Part shown: in pieces, positions 14,054-15,271 of the stretch
Layout of the letters: every line of letters begins with the position of its first letter
How positions within the stretch are numbered: position 1 is the stretch's first letter
NCBI GenBank assembly: GCA_049974825.1
Contig: JBNGDJ010000057.1
Location: 1-15,271, forward strand
Source: JBKHDT01 sp049974825
GTDB lineage: Bacteria; Pseudomonadota; Gammaproteobacteria; Halothiobacillales; Halothiobacillaceae
Direction of reading: 5' to 3'
Length of the DNA stretch: 15,271 nt
Notes under the pieces: model-generated
Told to the model about the DNA's origin: nothing
Seen by the model: the letters and a program-made list of their open reading frames with translations, nothing else
The model's database searches: none
Made by a program: the position numbers and the translations under genes

Positions 14054-14227
14054 CCTGACGGTTTTCAGTGCTGCCCCGTCTGCCGGGGGATTCCTGCCCG
14101 ATTGCAGGTTCGCTCGGCCGGCGCAGGGGCTTGTCCGTCGTTTCTGTCCCCGGCGCCACGAGGTCGCTGCAGGCCAACTGCCGGCGTGCGTAGCCCCGTG
14201 CATATGCTGGTTTTTGCCTGCTGAAAC
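14054..14227. other. Left part of the 442-bp gap after the CBM48-like gene
   Basis: A short hairpin, CCCCG/CGGGG (14074-14078 with 14084-14088), lies 20 bases past the stop and could end the CBM48-like transcript. It lacks a T tract. Nothing else is recognised before the repeat copy that begins near 14228. Confidence 0.35.
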
Positions 14228-14395
14228 CTTGCGCAAATCCATCCTTGGATTTGTGTGCTTGCGCCAGCCACGCGCGTCAACTGGCGGAGCCCGCGGCCAG
14301 CAACGCCCGGGGCGATGCACGCTTGACCTGGCCTGCGTAATTCAATGGCTTGCGCCATTGCGCGAGAAGGTCTGCATTGGTGCAGGTCTTCCCGG
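14228..14395 (-). repeat. Intergenic hairpin repeat, copy 3 (inverted, diverged)
   Basis: Read on the minus strand, this block follows copy 2 in order. CTGCACCAATGCAG comes first, then CAATGGC-GCAA-GCCATTG (14343-14360 on the plus strand), then AATTACGCAGGCC, CCCGGGCGTTG, and finally a CAAATCCAAGGATGGATTTG palindrome. The GCAA-loop hairpin is identical to the copy at 880-897. The middle is more diverged, and some hairpins have lost pairing. It lies between the CBM48-like gene and the mutarotase gene. Confidence 0.7.
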
Positions 14396-14495
14396 TACTT
14401 CTGCCCTCCGATGCCTGAATCGGCCGGCGTCACCCGCGATTTGGGATGGTCGCGGATGGCGGCTTTTTCCCAAGTCCCCACTGGAGCTCTCAATC

Positions 14496-15271
14496 ATGGA
14501 ACAGCAGGATCTTGCCCAACTGAATGAACGGTTTGGGCTGCCCGGCATCGTCCGTTTTGTCCACGAGCGCGGCGAGCTGGCGGAGGTGGTGATCACTCAC
14601 CCGCGGGCCGAAGCGCGCATTGCCCTTCAGGGGGCTCAGCTGCTTGAGTGGCGACCCCTCGTGCCGCAAGCGCACGGCAAGCCCGTGATCTGGCTGAGCG
14701 ACTCGGCGCAGTTTGTTGCCGGCAAGTCGGTGCGTGGTGGCGTGCCGGTCTGCTGGCCGTGGTTCGGCAACCATCCCGAGCATTCCGGCGCTCACGGCTT
14801 TGCGCGGGAGCGCAACTGGACGGTAGAGTCGGTTCAGTCGAACGACGAAGCCGTCAGTCTGGTTTTCCGGCTTCAAAGTGATCCGGCGGGTCGAAGCATC
14901 TGGCCGCATGAGTTTGACCTGAGCCTGGAAATGACGCTCGGTGTCTCGGCCGAATTGACCCTGGTAACCCGCAACGTCAACCATGTGCCCTTCACGCTCA
15001 CGCAGGGGCTTCATACCTATCTGGCCGTGACGGACCTGCATCTGGCTTTTGTGGATGGGCTTCAGGCGCGGCCGTACCTGGACAAGCTGGACGGAATGGC
15101 GCGGCGCCGGGAGTCCGAGGCGGTCATTCATTTCACGGGGGAGATGGACCGGATCTACCTGGACACGGATGCCACCCTGTGGCTGCACGATCCGGCCGGG
15201 CAGCGACAGATCCGGGTCGAGAAAACCGGAAGTCATTCGACGGTTGTCTGGACTCCCTGGCGCGAAAAGGC
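14496..15271 (+). CDS. D-hexose-6-phosphate mutarotase (YeaD-like), cut by the window end
   Basis: The open frame starts at ATG 14496, with GGAG nine bases upstream, and runs off the window after 258 complete codons without a stop. It matches the YeaD / glucose-6-phosphate 1-epimerase group of the galactose-mutarotase superfamily. Visible signatures are GAQLLEWRP, PVIWLSDSAQFVAGKSVRGGVPVCWPWFG, HGFARERNW with the conserved His, FTLTQGLHTYLAV, and the C-terminal VVWTPWREK, just before the expected catalytic Glu region. The enzyme interconverts alpha and beta anomers of glucose-6-phosphate and related sugars in the cytoplasm. Family members are about 290-300 residues, so only a short C-terminal part should be missing. 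Confidence 0.93.
   Translation, partial: MEQQDLAQLNERFGLPGIVRFVHERGELAEVVITHPRAEARIALQGAQLLEWRPLVPQAHGKPVIWLSDSAQFVAGKSVRGGVPVCWPWFGNHPEHSGAHGFARERNWTVESVQSNDEAVSLVFRLQSDPAGRSIWPHEFDLSLEMTLGVSAELTLVTRNVNHVPFTLTQGLHTYLAVTDLHLAFVDGLQARPYLDKLDGMARRRESEAVIHFTGEMDRIYLDTDATLWLHDPAGQRQIRVEKTGSHSTVVWTPWREK

Overview
The window is high-GC, gene-dense bacterial chromosome, most likely from a gammaproteobacterium. The best support is the minus-strand order asmA-like > mutY > yggX, a familiar gammaproteobacterial arrangement, together with an OmpA-type lipoprotein and large c-di-GMP signalling proteins. I cannot name the genus. No rRNA, tRNA, CRISPR array, phage or insertion sequence was recognised.

Layout. 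(1) 1-1081: an OmpA-family lipoprotein gene, flanked by copies of a hairpin-rich intergenic repeat. (2) 1082-5163, plus strand: a GAF/PAS hybrid histidine kinase whose PAS resembles the haem PAS of FixL, then a response regulator with a degenerate GGDEF and an intact EAL domain. The kinase is split by a perfect 56-bp tandem duplication just after the phosphoacceptor histidine. (3) 5185-8714, minus strand and convergent with region 2: four genes, in transcription order a GGDEF diguanylate cyclase, a fused RsbT-like ATPase / RsbX-like phosphatase, an RsbR-like co-antagonist, and a small RsbS-like STAS protein with proline at the usual phosphoserine position. This is a stressosome-type partner-switching module next to a cyclase, with no sigma factor in view. 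(4) 8861-12506, minus strand: asmA-like, mutY, yggX. (5) 12855 to the end, plus strand: a MoaD-like sulfur carrier, a small two-helix membrane protein, a stand-alone CBM48-like glycan-binding protein, and the start of a D-hexose-6-phosphate mutarotase (YeaD-like) cut by the window end. An inverted copy of the repeat lies between the last two.

How it may work together: regions 2 and 3 form a compact c-di-GMP hub. One arm is predicted to respond to a small ligand (possibly O2) and degrade c-di-GMP. The facing arm joins a stress-sensing partner switch to c-di-GMP synthesis. The most unusual points are the perfect, potentially reversible duplication in the kinase, the stressosome-cyclase operon with altered phosphosites, and the repeat family, whose hairpins show compensatory base changes.
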